Assembly (NCBI RefSeq): GCF_020166415.1
Contig: NZ_JAIQXV010000003.1
Coordinates: 1 to 64,000, forward strand
DNA from: Deinococcus multiflagellatus
GTDB taxonomy: Bacteria; Deinococcota; Deinococci; Deinococcales; Deinococcaceae
Reading direction: 5' to 3'
Length of the DNA: 64,000 bases
Shown here: one piece after another, positions 10,873-26,724 of the stretch
Layout: every line of letters begins with the position of its first letter
Position numbering within the stretch: position 1 is the first letter of the stretch
The notes under the pieces: model-generated
The model's input: only the letters and a program-made list of their open reading frames with translations
What the model was told of the DNA's origin: nothing
Database searches by the model: none
Position numbers and translations under genes: made by a program

Positions 10873-11838
10873 TTACCCGCCGCGTGACGCCAGCAGTTGC
10901 CCTGCCAGCTCACGCGCCAGCAGCGGCCCCAGCAGGAAGCCCTTGCTGCCCAGGCCCCCCAGGCGCCAAGTCCCGTCCGGCTGGGGGCCCGCCTTCAGCC
11001 CCGAGAGCCGCGAGCCGGTCCAGCGGCCGGTGACCTGAGTGCCCCGCAGGTCACTCAGCGCCAGCCCCTTGCCCAGTAGCCAGCCCAGCGAGGGGAGGGG
11101 TAGGGTTTCGGGCTGCCAGTGTGGCGAGGGGGCCTCAAAGGTGGCGCCCAGCACGCCGCCGGTCCGCGCCGGGGCCAGATACGCCCCAAAGCTGACGGGC
11201 TGCCCCGTGACCGCGCGGTCTAGGGTCAGCAGCGTGCCCATGCGGTGGGTGGCGGCCTCGCCGGCCCAGTGCGTGCCCACCGACCCGCCGCAGACCACCA
11301 CGGCGTCGGCGTGCAGGGGGGCGGCGTCCAGAAGCTGAACCTCGTGCCTGGTCCAGGCCACCGCCCGCCCCCGCACCACCCGCGCCCCCGAAGCGCGCAG
11401 CAGCGCCCCGGTGAGCGCCTGCCCGTCCACCCAGCCTCCCTGCGGCAGCGACAGCACATGCGCCCAGCCAGGAGCCAGCGGTTCGGGTGACTCTTCGGGC
11501 CTCAGCCACCTATGCGCCAGGTCAGGGGGCAGATTGCGTTCAAAGCGGGCACGTGCCCTCTCGTCTGGGACCGGCCGGAGCACCCCCGCCTGCCCGTGGG
11601 GAACAGGCCACCCCTGGCCTTCCAGTTCCCGCACCAGCGCCCAGGTGAACGCCATGCCCGCCAGCGCCCGCGCGTCCACTCCGCCCGACTGGCCCCGCAC
11701 CGGATTCACCAGCGCGCTGGGCACATGGCTGGCGGTGTGCGCCCCGGCGTCCACCACGGTGACCGCCGCCCCGCCCCGCGCCAGGAAATAGGCCGCCGAG
11801 GCCCCCGCAATGCCCGCCCCCACCACCACGACGTTCAA
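10873..11838 (-). CDS. mnmC: FAD-dependent tRNA-modification oxidase (MnmC oxidoreductase domain as a separate protein)
   Basis: About 321 residues. The N terminus is a Rossmann FAD motif ([21 protein letters not shown]) and the C terminus has the flavoprotein signature [16 protein letters not shown]. In E. coli the equivalent is the C-terminal domain of the two-domain MnmC, which removes the carboxymethyl group of cmnm5U at the wobble base. The gene directly follows the methyltransferase-domain gene, and the TTG start overlaps its stop (TTGA, 11835-11838), indicating translational coupling. The context makes the MnmC(o) role probable; a general DadA-type oxidase is the alternative. Confidence 0.8.
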   Translation of the reverse strand: MNVVVVGAGIAGASAAYFLARGGAAVTVVDAGAHTASHVPSALVNPVRGQSGGVDARALAGMAFTWALVRELEGQGWPVPHGQAGVLRPVPDERARARFERNLPPDLAHRWLRPEESPEPLAPGWAHVLSLPQGGWVDGQALTGALLRASGARVVRGRAVAWTRHEVQLLDAAPLHADAVVVCGGSVGTHWAGEAATHRMGTLLTLDRAVTGQPVSFGAYLAPARTGGVLGATFEAPSPHWQPETLPLPSLGWLLGKGLALSDLRGTQVTGRWTGSRLSGLKAGPQPDGTWRLGGLGSKGFLLGPLLARELAGQLLASRGG

Positions 11839-12563
11839 AGCGGCCCTTCCTCCACTTCCCACGCCCCACTCTCCACGTCCCGCACCGCTCGCAGGCATTC
11901 CCGTTTCCCTGGCGCGCCGGGCCGCCGCTCTGCCCGCAGCCCCGCCGCCGCCAGCGCCCGGCGCACATGCCCCGCCGCGCTGTAGGTGCCCAGCACGCCG
12001 CCCGGCGCCAGGGCGCCCGCCAGCCGCGCCACAAAGTCCGGCGTCCAGACCTCCGGGTTGCGCGACGGCGAGAAGCCGTCCAGGTATAGGGCGGTGGCCC
12101 AGTCTCGGGGCAGGTCTGCGGCCAGCACATCGGCAAAGGTGACGGTCACCCGCACGCCGCCGGCCTCCACCTCCACCTCACCCTGCGCGCCGCCGGTCTC
12201 CGGCCACGCGGCCAGCAGGGCGGCCCAGGCGGGATGTTCAGCCCCCTGCCCGCCCTCGGCCACGGCGCGCAGCACCTCGCGCGGGGCGGGGTCGAATTCG
12301 TAGGCGCGGTAGTGCAGCGCCGTGCCGCGCGCCGCCGTGTCGGCCAGCGTGGCCCGGAAGTTCACGCCCACCCCGAAGCCAATCTCCAGCACCCGGGGCG
12401 CGGGGTGCCAGTGGGTGCCCGTGCCCTCCACAAACACATGCCGCGCCTGCGCCGCCGCGCCGTGCCGCGACCCATACGCCTCGCCGTACCGGGCATTGAA
12501 GGCCGTGCGCGACCCATCCGGGGTGGGCAGCAGGGCGTAGGCGGGCGGCTCATCGCGGGTCAT
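11835..12563 (-). CDS. mnmD: tRNA 5-aminomethyl-2-thiouridine methyltransferase (MnmC methyltransferase domain, MnmD)
   Basis: About 242 residues. It matches the N-terminal DUF752 half of E. coli Mnm[11 protein letters not shown], the SAM motif [23 protein letters not shown] and the C-terminal [18 protein letters not shown] followed by GKREC. It methylates nm5s2U34 of tRNA with S-adenosylmethionine. The ATG at 12563 gives the family N terminus; a longer reading extends into low-complexity DNA. It is the first gene of a two-gene unit with the FAD oxidase gene. Confidence 0.88.
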   Translation of the reverse strand: MTRDEPPAYALLPTPDGSRTAFNARYGEAYGSRHGAAAQARHVFVEGTGTHWHPAPRVLEIGFGVGVNFRATLADTAARGTALHYRAYEFDPAPREVLRAVAEGGQGAEHPAWAALLAAWPETGGAQGEVEVEAGGVRVTVTFADVLAADLPRDWATALYLDGFSPSRNPEVWTPDFVARLAGALAPGGVLGTYSAAGHVRRALAAAGLRAERRPGAPGKRECLRAVRDVESGAWEVEEGPL

Positions 12564-12892
12564 GGGGGTCAGGATAGGGGGCGGGGGGGGTGTGGGGTGT
12601 GGGTCGTGGGTTGTCGGTTGTGGGGTGGAGGGCTGAGGGTCGAGAAGTCTAGGCGTCGAGCAGTCGAGAGGGGATTCGCTTTTCTCGACTGCTCGACCCC
12701 TCGACCCTCTGGCGCGCACCACCCCCCTTCCGCCATCTGCCATGCGCCATCTGCCATCTGCTCTCCGCCATCTACCCCCCCAAAAACCCTTACACTCCAC
12801 CCAACTACCCCCCATCCGCTGCGGCGTGCGTTCGCTGGCTTTCCCTCCTTTGCCCCCGGGGCAGCCTTCCCGGGAAAGGTCTGGTGATCCTC
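12564..12892. repeat. Intergenic region with large hairpin and short direct repeats
   Basis: No gene is seen. The stretch, between the divergent mnmD and EF-G-like genes, has a low-complexity G/T-rich part, then a compound hairpin: inner stem of 15 bp (12655-12669 with 12683-12697) within an outer stem of 10 bp (12635-12644 with 12700-12709). It is followed by the heptamer GCCATCT at 12732, 12746, 12753 and 12767. It resembles the small non-coding repeats known from Deinococcus genomes. A promoter for the EF-G-like gene was not clear. Confidence 0.6.
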
Positions 12893-14905
<2,013 letters not shown>

Positions 14906-15221
14906 AGGGGCTCAGGCTTCTGGCCACATCACTCGGCACCGGTTGAAGTGGCGCCCTTCCACAACTGGAGGGGCGTTCTTCGCCTTCTCAAGCGGCGTGG
15001 AGGGACTGACGATGGGGGTCGGCGTTGGGCTGATAACGGCCGCCCTGTACCCCCCAGCACCGGGGTGAAGGGAGGGCATGTCCGCGCCGCGCCAAGAGCA
15101 AGGGGGCAACCTCATGTCGCATGGACCGACTGGGTGGCTGTCCTCAGCGCTCAGCCGCCCCTGCCCGCCCGGCTGGACGCCCCCTGACCCACGGGCCCCG
15201 CCCCGGCGTAGCATCCGCTTC
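14906..15221. other. Intergenic, no gene supported
   Basis: This 316-bp stretch between the EF-G-like gene and the threonine aldolase gene has several short open frames on both strands but none with convincing composition. The only recognisable element is the TAGCAT -10 box at 15209-15214 for the downstream gene. Confidence 0.5.
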
Positions 15222-16235
<1,014 letters not shown>

Positions 16236-16252
16236 GAACACCCACGCCAGAA

Positions 16253-16283
16253 CAGCCCACGCCTGGGGGAGGAGCGTGGGCTG
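16253..16283. terminator. Hairpin between convergent genes
   Basis: Perfect 10-bp stem (16253-16262 with 16274-16283) around an 11-nt loop, located between the threonine aldolase gene and the convergent ParB-like gene. There is no T-run, so termination strength is uncertain. Confidence 0.5.
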
Positions 16284-16309
16284 GTCTGGTCCCTGCCGCG
16301 CTGTTCGCC

Positions 16310-16696
16310 TCAGCCCACGCCGTCCGACCAGATAACCACCCAGGCTTCGGTTCCCCCAAGTTGTTCCAGCGCCCCCAGACGGTGGTTGCCGTCGCGCACG
16401 GAGAGCACGTCGCCACGGCGCTGCACGATCAGCGGGGCAAAGCGGGCTCCCCGCTGGTGGGCCTGCATCAGCGCGTCAAGCCGGGCGGTCCACCGCTCGG
16501 CTGGCTCGGGGTATTCCATCCCGGGCTCCGGGCCACAGGCACGGCGCAGTGCGGTAATGGCCACCGGCAGCGGGCCTTCCCACTGGCGAGGGGCCAGCCC
16601 CAGATTGCCGCCCGGTTGGCGTAGCCAGGTGTCCACCCACGCGCCAATCTCTGCGGGCTGAAGGCCGGGAACGGTAAAGAACTCGCCGGCGGTCAT
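16310..16696 (-). CDS. ParB-like nuclease-fold protein
   Basis: 128 residues. The C-terminal part has FAPLIVQRRGDVLSVRDGNHR, i.e. a strand followed by the RDGNHR-LGAL motif typical of the ParB/Srx fold, where the R and H bind nucleotide or act in catalysis. The N-terminal part is helical with no DNA-binding HTH, so it is not a chromosome-segregation ParB. Function unknown; some such stand-alone proteins are nucleases or phosphate-binding enzymes. Monocistronic, as the downstream gene is convergent and the upstream AKR-hemQ operon has its own terminator. Confidence 0.7.
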   Translation of the reverse strand: MTAGEFFTVPGLQPAEIGAWVDTWLRQPGGNLGLAPRQWEGPLPVAITALRRACGPEPGMEYPEPAERWTARLDALMQAHQRGARFAPLIVQRRGDVLSVRDGNHRLGALEQLGGTEAWVVIWSDGVG

Positions 16697-16723
16697 GCTG
16701 AGCAGGAGTCTGGGCCCTGAACA

Positions 16724-16761
16724 GCAAAACGTCCATCCCGGGACTGGCCTGGGATGGACGT
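16724..16761 (-). terminator. Terminator of AKR-hemQ operon
   Basis: An 11-bp stem (16729-16739 with 16751-16761) read on the minus strand is followed by TTTTGCTGTT. It begins 14 bp after the hemQ stop. Confidence 0.75.
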
Positions 16762-16775
16762 GGCAACGGTTGGCT

Positions 16776-17641
<866 letters not shown>

Positions 17642-17645
<4 letters not shown>

Positions 17646-18670
17646 TGGGCCACCACCTGACCGCGCAGGTCATGGGTCATGCCGAAGTTGGCGCGGTAGA
17701 GCGTCTGAATGCCTTCGAATTCCTCGTCGGTGAGGGGCGCGGCGTCAAAGGTGGCGGCGTACTCGCGCAGGCCCTCTTCGGAGTAGATATTGGGCAGCAC
17801 GCTCGCCATCGCCGGGGAGCGCAGGGCGAACTGAATCGCCAGCTGGCCAATGGTGCGGCCCTTGCCCTGCACAAAACCTTCCTGCAACTGCTCCACCTTT
17901 TTCAGGCCATCTTCCATCCAGGCCTTGCGGCGGGCGTTGGTGGTCATGCGCCAGTTGCGGTGGTCGCCGGGTTCAAATTCGGTGTCCAGGCTCATGTAGC
18001 CTTCCAGCAGCCCCGAAGCGTGCGGCACGCGGGCCATCACGCCCACACCCACCTCCTCGGCCACGGGCAGAATCTGCTCGCCCAGCGCCTGTTCCAGCAG
18101 GTTGTAGATGATCTGGGTGGGCGCGCGGCGGTCGCGCACGCTGGCTATGCCCTCTTCAATCTGGCGCTCGTGCTGGGCCGGGCCCAGGGCGGTGCCGTAG
18201 GCCAGAATCAGGCCCTCGGCCCTGGCCCGGTCCAGTTCGGCCCACAGGTCGTCGCGCAGGATGGCGTCCATGCGCGGGTTGTGCAGCTGGTAGTAGTCAA
18301 TGCGGTCGGTGCCCAGCCGCTTCAGGCTGCCTTCCAGCGCGCGGCGCAGGTGGGCCGGCGACCAGTCGTGGGGGCGCTCCTGCTGCCCGGGGCGGTCGGG
18401 GTGGTTGTAGATGTCGTAGCCGAACTTCGTGCCAATCACGATCTGGTCGCGCAGGTCCCCCAGGGCCTCGCGCTGCAACTCCTCCGCGCGGCCCGAGGCG
18501 TAGGTGTCGGCGTTGTCAAAAAAAGTGATGCCCAGGTCAAAGGCCCGCCTCAGCAGCGCCTTGCCCATCGCCTCGTCCTTGACGCCCCACCAGGTGGTGC
18601 CCACCGTCCACACGCCAAAGCCCACCGCGCTCACGGTCAGGTCGGTGCCCAGCAACTTGCGGTATTCCAT
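17642..18670 (-). CDS. Aldo/keto reductase
   Basis: About 342 residues, NAD(P)H-dependent oxidoreductase with a TIM-barrel. The AKR tetrad is visible as Asp and Tyr in [13 protein letters not shown], Lys in VIGTKFGYD and His in [11 protein letters not shown]-terminal segment [16 protein letters not shown] matches the cofactor-binding region. The ATG at 18670 has AATAGT 7 nt upstream, a plausible -10, and an in-frame GTG at 18679 is an alternative. It is the first gene of a two-gene operon with hemQ; a role in heme metabolism is not implied by the family but the coupling is conspicuous. Confidence 0.88.
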
Positions 18671-18721
18671 GTCCGGCACTATTCCACCGCGCCCCGGGGA
18701 TGGTTGACCCCGAACGACCGG

Positions 18722-19306
18722 TCAGGCAGGCGTGGGGACCGGAAAGTGCAGGTGGCCCGACGGCACCGCCACCGCCACCAGGGGCCGCACGCGGTCCAGG
18801 CCCGGGTGCAGGGCCCCGGCGTCCACCACGCTCAGGCGGGCGGGTTGCACGCGGCCAGTCAGGCCCACCCGGGTCAGCCACCAGCCGGCTCTGCCGTCCA
18901 GCCGGGGCTGCGCCAGCGTGCGCCAGGGGGCGGGAACGGGCGCCGTGGACACCGGCAGCGCCGGGCCAAAGCCCTGAAAGGCGAGGTGGGCCAGCGGGCG
19001 GCCCTCCTCCTGAATGCGCACCTGCCCGCGTTCCGGCGTGCCCAGCCACTCGAAGCGGGCCAGCGTTTTGGGAATGCCCCAGTTCGCCCGGCCCCAGGCC
19101 ACGCTCTGCGGCGTGCTCACCGCAATGCGCGTCACCTGTGGGCGTGGCCCGGCGGGGCTGGGGGCGCCCAGGGCCACCCACATCACCTCGTCGTAGGGGC
19201 CCACGGGCGAGTGGCTGTAGCGCACCAGCAGCAGCGCGCCGGGCTGGGGGCGGGCATAGACGGCCATCCAGGCGCGGCCACGCAGGTGCCAGGGTGGGGG
19301 AGCCAT
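18722..19306 (-). CDS. Acetoacetate decarboxylase-like protein
   Basis: 194 residues. The N terminus APPPWHLRG and the segment YSHSPVGPYDEVMWVALG match the acetoacetate decarboxylase superfamily, in which a beta-barrel holds a lysine that forms a Schiff base. The expected Lys is at WGIPKTLARFEW in the middle. No partner gene of ketone metabolism is nearby, and many family members have unknown substrates, so the reaction is not assigned. The ATG at 19306 has TACGCT 6 nt upstream (leaderless). The gene runs toward the AKR gene and is divergent from the glyoxalase gene. Confidence 0.7.
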   Translation of the reverse strand: MAPPPWHLRGRAWMAVYARPQPGALLLVRYSHSPVGPYDEVMWVALGAPSPAGPRPQVTRIAVSTPQSVAWGRANWGIPKTLARFEWLGTPERGQVRIQEEGRPLAHLAFQGFGPALPVSTAPVPAPWRTLAQPRLDGRAGWWLTRVGLTGRVQPARLSVVDAGALHPGLDRVRPLVAVAVPSGHLHFPVPTPA

Positions 19307-19345
19307 GCCCCGAGCGTACCTTCCCGGGCGGATACCCTGGGGTCC

Positions 19346-19717
<372 letters not shown>

Positions 19718-19787
19718 TGGGTGATGGAGAAGGACCGCCCGCGCGCCGGGGCTAGTCGGCCCGAGCGGCGCTTTGGACGGCGTTTTT

Positions 19788-19820
19788 GCCGCCCCGCGCC
19801 GTGGTCGGCGGCGGGGCGGC
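19788..19820. terminator. GC-rich hairpin between convergent genes
   Basis: A perfect 10-bp stem (19788-19797 with 19811-19820) lies between the glyoxalase gene and the convergent lepB gene. It is preceded by TTTTT on the plus strand rather than followed by it, so its use as a terminator is uncertain. Confidence 0.4.
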
Positions 19821-19901
19821 GCAGGGGATTGGGCCAGCGGCCCTTGCCCTAAGCGGCGCTGAACCCAGCGGGCCCTGCAGGGCGCAGAAGGGCCGTTCGG
19901 C

Positions 19902-20711
<810 letters not shown>

Positions 20712-20758
20712 GCACCGAGCAGCATAGCGCCCGGCGGGCCAGGGCCGGGGGGGCCCCC

Positions 20759-21577
20759 CTACGTGCTGGGGCGCGGCGCCGGCTGCAGGGTCAGCAGGCG
20801 CGCCAGGTTGGCCTGCGCCGCGTCCCGCCCCGCCGCAATGGCCTGGTCGCTGCGGTGAAAGGTCATCAGGTCAATGTCACCCAGCTGCGGGCGCAGCTGC
20901 ACGTCCGGGCGGTAGAGGTTCACCCGGGCGTCGGTCAGCTGCGCCTGCATGATCTCCACGGCCCGGCGCAGGGCGCGCACCGGCCCCAGGGTCGCGCCCC
21001 CCCGGCGCCAGGGCAGGGTGCGGCGCCCCTCCAGTTCCAGGGGGTCGGGCGCCGTGACGTTCACCGCCAGCACCTGCCGCGCGCCCAGGAACAGCGCGGC
21101 GTCCACCGGCAACTGGTTCAGAATCCCGCCGTCAGACAGCAGCATGTCCTCGTAGGGCACCGGCTCCAGGGCGCCGGGATAAGCGGTGGTGGCGCGCAGG
21201 GCGTCGTGCAGGTTCCCGCGCGTGAGGTACACCGCGCGCCCCGAGAGCAGATCGGTGGCGGTGATGGCCAGCGGCGTGGGCAGTTCTTCGAACGTTTCGG
21301 GCAGGTGCTGCGCCAGCCAGGCACTCAGGGTGGTCTGCCGGATCAGGCCCGGCGTGGGCCGCAGGTCCAGCAGGCGCCGCCACGACACGCTGCGGGCCAG
21401 CCGCTCCAGTTCGTCGGCGCGGTAGCCGGCCGCAATAAAAGCCCCCACCAGGCCGCCCATGCTGGTGCCGGCCACCACCGCGGGGCGCAGGTCGTGGGCT
21501 TCAAGCACCTCCCACACCCCCAGGTGCGCCAGCCCCCGCGCCCCGCCGCCCCCCAGGACCAGGCCGTAGCCTTTCAT
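20759..21577 (-). CDS. Patatin-like phospholipase
   Basis: 272 residues. Ser/Asp dyad acyl hydrolase. The oxyanion loop is GGGGARG (9-15), the nucleophile is Ser39 in GTSMG, and the catalytic Asp is in [12 protein letters not shown]. It resembles the RssA/YchK-type bacterial patatins; substrate lipids are unknown. No signal peptide, hence probably cytoplasmic or peripheral membrane. The start at 21577 was chosen because the family begins near [12 protein letters not shown]; the site lacks a visible SD or -10 box, so the promoter is unclear. Divergent from the kinase gene. Confidence 0.88.
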   Translation of the reverse strand: MKGYGLVLGGGGARGLAHLGVWEVLEAHDLRPAVVAGTSMGGLVGAFIAAGYRADELERLARSVSWRRLLDLRPTPGLIRQTTLSAWLAQHLPETFEELPTPLAITATDLLSGRAVYLTRGNLHDALRATTAYPGALEPVPYEDMLLSDGGILNQLPVDAALFLGARQVLAVNVTAPDPLELEGRRTLPWRRGGATLGPVRALRRAVEIMQAQLTDARVNLYRPDVQLRPQLGDIDLMTFHRSDQAIAAGRDAAQANLARLLTLQPAPRPST

Positions 21578-21892
21578 GCCCTGGCCCGCGCAGCGCCGCG
21601 CTGGTGTGGCCTGGCGCGCCTTCCGGCACAAACGGGGTGGCCGGACATGGGGCCGCGACAGCGCCGAGGGCGAGACCCATCCAGTTTGGTTCTGGACGGG
21701 CCAGAGCGGGCAGGCAGCTGGATCATGCCCTCGATTCTGACAGTGCAGCCCGGGGGCTGGCGCCCGGGGCCGCCCCAGGGGCGCCCACGCGGTGTCTGCG
21801 GCGCGCCGCTGTGCCCAGTGCGCCGCTGCCGCTGGGCCGCTGCCCCCGGAGGGGAGAAGCGCACCCCCCCCAAGGTGGTGTAGTTTGAATTG
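21578..21892. other. Divergent intergenic region
   Basis: 315 bp between the patatin gene and the kinase gene with no supported gene. It holds the kinase -10 box TAGTTT at 21881-21886, but no clear promoter for the patatin gene. Confidence 0.5.
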
Positions 21893-22645
21893 ATGCCTCT
21901 GGCGGGTCAGGTGGTGGGAGACGGCGTGCGACTGGTCCGGCCGGTGGGCCGTGGGTCGCACAGTCTGGTGTACTTCGCCGTGGACCGTACGGGGCAGCCC
22001 TGCGCCGTCAAGATCTTTCCGGCCCACCTGCAGGGCTACGCCGACCGGGAATACCAGCACGGCCACCACCTGGACCACACGCGGCTGGTGCGCGTGATGG
22101 CCCGCACCACCGTGGACGGTCAGCCCGCGCTGGTCAGCACCCTGGCGCGCGGCGAGGTGCTGTTTGGCCGCTACGGCCAGCGCCCGGCCGCCACCACCGA
22201 GCGCCGCCCCTTTCTACTGACCCTGGTGCATCTGCTGGACGCCCTGGGATACCTGCACGGCCTGGGGCTGGTGCACCGCGACATCAAGCCTGAAAACGTG
22301 ATGGTGGAAGACGACGGCAGCGCCAAGCTGGTGGACTACGACCTGTCGGGCCCGGCCTTCGAGGTGTTCAGCACGCCCACGCGCCTGGGCACCGCCGCTT
22401 TCCAGAGCCCCGAAGCCCGCCGGGGCGAGCCGCTGGGCCCCGAAAGCGACCTGTACGGGGTGGGCGTGCTGCTGGGCTGGGGCCTGTACGGCGCCCTGCC
22501 TGACCCTGAAGAGCCCTACCCCCTGACGAGTGATCCCCTGGGCGCCCTGCACCTGGCCCTGACCCACCCCGAGCGCCGCGAGCGCCCCGGCGACGCCGCG
22601 CAGGTGCGCCAGGAACTGCTGCGGCTGGCGAGCCTGCCCTACTGA
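21893..22645 (+). CDS. Small Ser/Thr protein kinase with DYD in place of DFG
   Basis: 250 residues comprising only a kinase domain, without sensor or membrane segment, so it is cytosolic. The Gly-rich loop is GRGSHSLVY, the ATP-anchoring Lys40 is in CAVKIF, the catalytic loop is HRDIKPEN (128-135) and the metal-binding DFG reads DYD (148-150). A shortened C lobe ends SPEARRGE then [10 protein letters not shown]. The Phe-to-Tyr and Gly-to-Asp change at DFG is unusual and may alter activation-loop behaviour, although the metal-binding Asp is kept. TAGTTT lies 6 nt before the ATG (leaderless). No phosphatase gene is adjacent. Confidence 0.85.
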   Translation: MPLAGQVVGDGVRLVRPVGRGSHSLVYFAVDRTGQPCAVKIFPAHLQGYADREYQHGHHLDHTRLVRVMARTTVDGQPALVSTLARGEVLFGRYGQRPAATTERRPFLLTLVHLLDALGYLHGLGLVHRDIKPENVMVEDDGSAKLVDYDLSGPAFEVFSTPTRLGTAAFQSPEARRGEPLGPESDLYGVGVLLGWGLYGALPDPEEPYPLTSDPLGALHLALTHPERRERPGDAAQVRQELLRLASLPY

Positions 22646-23190
22646 GGGCGGTCAGAGGAGAACAAATCAGGGTCGCCCCAGGGTGAAAAGAGGCTGTCTC
22701 TGCACAGGGCAGGGGGTGGGCGGCCTGGAAGGGTGAGCCTAATGAACGGGCTGACAGCGGTCATCCGTTCCGCCCTGGAGAGAACAGCACCCCCCTCAAC
22801 GCCACGCCAACCGCTGTCTGTCGCGGTCACTCGCTTCGCTCGCCCCACATCACCTGAAGGTCAACCCTTCAGGTGATGTGGTTACCGCTATGACGCCATG
22901 AGCGCGGCTGGGCAGGCTGTTCAAAGCGGTGGCGGGGGCAGCGTCGGTCGGGCCGTGTTGGGCGCTGAACCCAGTTGCCTCCCGCTGCGGCGCCGCTCCG
23001 CGGCTTCGCTGCAGGGCCAGGCAAAAACAGCGGGGTCAGTGGGCCGCGAAGCGCGGGCACAAGTCCGGTTTCTGGGTGCCAGGTGGGGCCGCCGGGCGTC
23101 AAGCTGGCAGCCAGCCCACATGCCTTCACCCTGGTGCCATCAGAAACGGGCCGCCTCCGCGAGAGGCCGCCCATTCCCGTCCACTTCCGC
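22646..23190. other. Gene-free region with a strong hairpin
   Basis: 545 bp between the convergent kinase and alpha-glucosidase genes. The clearest element is a perfect 15-bp stem (22846-22860 with 22866-22880) with a 5-nt loop, lacking a T-run. Several short GC-rich open frames overlap here with no homology I can name. It is mostly intergenic DNA with possible terminator function. Confidence 0.5.
22846..22880. terminator. 15-bp perfect hairpin
   Basis: Stem 22846-22860 pairs with 22866-22880 around loop TCAAC. It lies about 200 bp after the kinase stop and 310 bp past the end of the convergent alpha-glucosidase gene. There is no U-tract, so it may be a structured repeat or attenuator rather than a classical terminator. 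Confidence 0.45.
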
Positions 23191-24786
<1,596 letters not shown>

Positions 24787-24874
24787 GCGGGCAGGGTAAC
24801 AGGTGAATCCAGCGGGCTGAATCGTTTCAGAAGATGGTGTCTAGACAGAAAGGTGGGGGCCCTCGCGGGCGGCT

Positions 24875-26047
24875 TTACTCGCCCGGGGTGTCGTTGCCCA
24901 GCCGCACGGTGACGTCGGCGCCGGGGGCTCCGGCGGCCTGCGAGACGGCGCCGTGGCCCACGTCCTGCAGCACCCGCGCGGCGGCCTCGCCGGTGGCGGT
25001 GGTGGTGGCCGGCGCACGCGCCTCGTTCACGATCCAGACGTTGCTGTAGCCCAGGGCTTCCAGGCGGGCTTTCAGGCGCCGGGCGCTGCCGTCCGGGGCG
25101 TCGGTGTTGACCACCGCCACGCCCAGTGAGCGCGGGTCGTTGGGGTCGCGGAAGTGCTTGGCGAGGGTCGTTCGCAGCGCAGCGCGGTCCACCGCCCAGG
25201 TGCCGCCGGCACCGAAATCGCCGGGCACGCTGAAGGTTTGCAGCTTCACGCCGCCCAGGGCCGCGCCCAGCAGGGCCGCCACCTGCGCCCGGCTGAGGTT
25301 GGTTTTCATGTTGCGGTCCGCCGCGCCCACCATGGCGGGCAGGCGCCACCAGTGCAGCGGGTTTTTTGCCTGCGCGGCCAGGGCCCCCAGAAACTGCTGC
25401 TGGCGGGCAATGCGGCCAATATCGCCCAGGTTGTCCTTGCGAAAGCGCAGGAAACCCACCGCCTGTTCGCCGTTCAGGCGCTGGCGGCCCGGCTTCAGGT
25501 CAATGTGCAGGTGGCCGGCGTTGTCGTCGTACTTCATGGGCTGCTGCACGTCCACGGTCACGCCGCCCGCCGCGTCGGTCAGCGCGGGCAGGGCGTTCAG
25601 GCTCAGGAGGGCGTGGGCGTCCACCCGCATGCCCGTCAGGCTCTCGACGGCGCGCACCAGCATTCCGGGGCCGCCATGCGCGTTGGCGCCATTGATCTTG
25701 CCCCAGCCGTAGCCCGGGATGTTCACCCAGGAGTCGCGCGGGATGCTCAGCAGGTTCACGCGGCCGTCCGGCCACGCCTGCGCCAGCATGAGGGTGTCGG
25801 TGCGGCCATTGTAATTTTCGGGCTTGGCCGGGTAGGGCCAGACTGGGGCCGTGTCGTCGTAGTTCACGTCCACGCCGGCCAGCAGCACGTTCACGGGGCC
25901 ATCCGCTTTTTTGGGTAGGGTGCCGTAGCGGCTCAGAAAGGGAACGGCAGGGGCCAGCAGGGCGCCCACACCCGCCAGGGCAACCAGAACAACAACAGCG
26001 GCACGCACGCTGCCGAGCATAACGCCCGCGCGCATGGGCAGGGTCAC
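24875..26047 (-). CDS. LCP (LytR-CpsA-Psr) family protein with LytR_C domain
   Basis: 390 residues. A membrane helix near the N terminus (about 14-35) anchors the periplasmic LCP domain, which attaches polyprenyl-linked polymers to peptidoglycan. Typical motifs are VNVLLAGVDVN, NGRTDTLMLA, LLSIPRDSWVNIPGYG and RQQQFLGALAAQ, containing the Arg and Asp residues that bind pyrophosphate. A C-terminal LytR_C domain (about 290-385) is present. The GTG start at 26047 overlaps the stop of the GNAT gene (GTGA), giving a translationally coupled pair. Deinococci have a layered cell wall, so a wall-polymer role fits. Confidence 0.87.
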   Translation of the reverse strand: MTLPMRAGVMLGSVRAAVVVLVALAGVGALLAPAVPFLSRYGTLPKKADGPVNVLLAGVDVNYDDTAPVWPYPAKPENYNGRTDTLMLAQAWPDGRVNLLSIPRDSWVNIPGYGWGKINGANAHGGPGMLVRAVESLTGMRVDAHALLSLNALPALTDAAGGVTVDVQQPMKYDDNAGHLHIDLKPGRQRLNGEQAVGFLRFRKDNLGDIGRIARQQQFLGALAAQAKNPLHWWRLPAMVGAADRNMKTNLSRAQVAALLGAALGGVKLQTFSVPGDFGAGGTWAVDRAALRTTLAKHFRDPNDPRSLGVAVVNTDAPDGSARRLKARLEALGYSNVWIVNEARAPATTTATGEAAARVLQDVGHGAVSQAAGAPGADVTVRLGNDTPGE

Positions 26048-26625
26048 TCCGAAGGGGCAGAGACGGGGCGCACGAGGTGCGTGTAGGTCCCCCCGGCCAG
26101 CTGCCGTGTGCCCACCGGGCGAAAGCCGGCGCGGGCGTACAGGCGCGCAGCGGGATTGTCGGCCTCCACCAGCAGCCCCACCCGGGGCAGGCCCAGCCCG
26201 GCGGCCCAGTGGGCGGTGTGCGCCAGCAGATGGGCCCCCAGGCCCTGGCCCCGGGCGGCCGGCACCACGGCCAGCGTGTCCAGGTACAGTTCGCCGGGGG
26301 TGCCCTCACTCTCTATATCGTCCGGCTGGCCCAGGGCCTGCAGGCGGGCGCGCCAGGGTTCATCCAGCGCCCAGGCGTTGGCCCCGGGGTAGGCCACCGA
26401 CAGACCCAGCGGCTCGCCTGCCCGCTCCAGCACCCGGACGCGCTCCAGACTCAAGCGGTGCCCAGGCTGCGCCCAGTGGGCCTGAATCACCCGCGCCGCC
26501 GATTCATCGCTCTGCGTGCCCGTCAGCGCCCAGCCGATGCGGCCAATGGTCGCCTGAATGAGCGGCGCGGCAAAGGCGGCGTCGTCCGGGGTGGCCGGGC
26601 GGACCATGGGCGGGGAGGACGGCAT
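26044..26625 (-). CDS. GNAT-family N-acetyltransferase
   Basis: 193 residues. Acetyl-CoA-binding motif A is seen as LYLDTLAVVPAARGQGLGAHLL and the terminal strand as LLVEADNPAARLYARAGFR, the signature of GNAT enzymes. Substrate unknown. The ATG at 26625 has TATTCT 6 nt upstream (leaderless). The gene's last 4 bases overlap the LCP start, so the two proteins are made together. Confidence 0.88.
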   Translation of the reverse strand: MPSSPPMVRPATPDDAAFAAPLIQATIGRIGWALTGTQSDESAARVIQAHWAQPGHRLSLERVRVLERAGEPLGLSVAYPGANAWALDEPWRARLQALGQPDDIESEGTPGELYLDTLAVVPAARGQGLGAHLLAHTAHWAAGLGLPRVGLLVEADNPAARLYARAGFRPVGTRQLAGGTYTHLVRPVSAPSE

Positions 26626-26724
26626 GGGGCAAGAATACGGGTCTGGCTGCGGGCAGCCCGAGGCTGCACGGCGACCCCAGCAAGCACCGGCCCCCACGAG
26701 GAGAGCCGGCGCAGGCAAAGCGGA

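Noticed and set aside
14912..15109. Possible small minus-strand gene ending [16 protein letters not shown]
   Set aside because: No start signal and no recognised family; could be a remnant but support is too weak.
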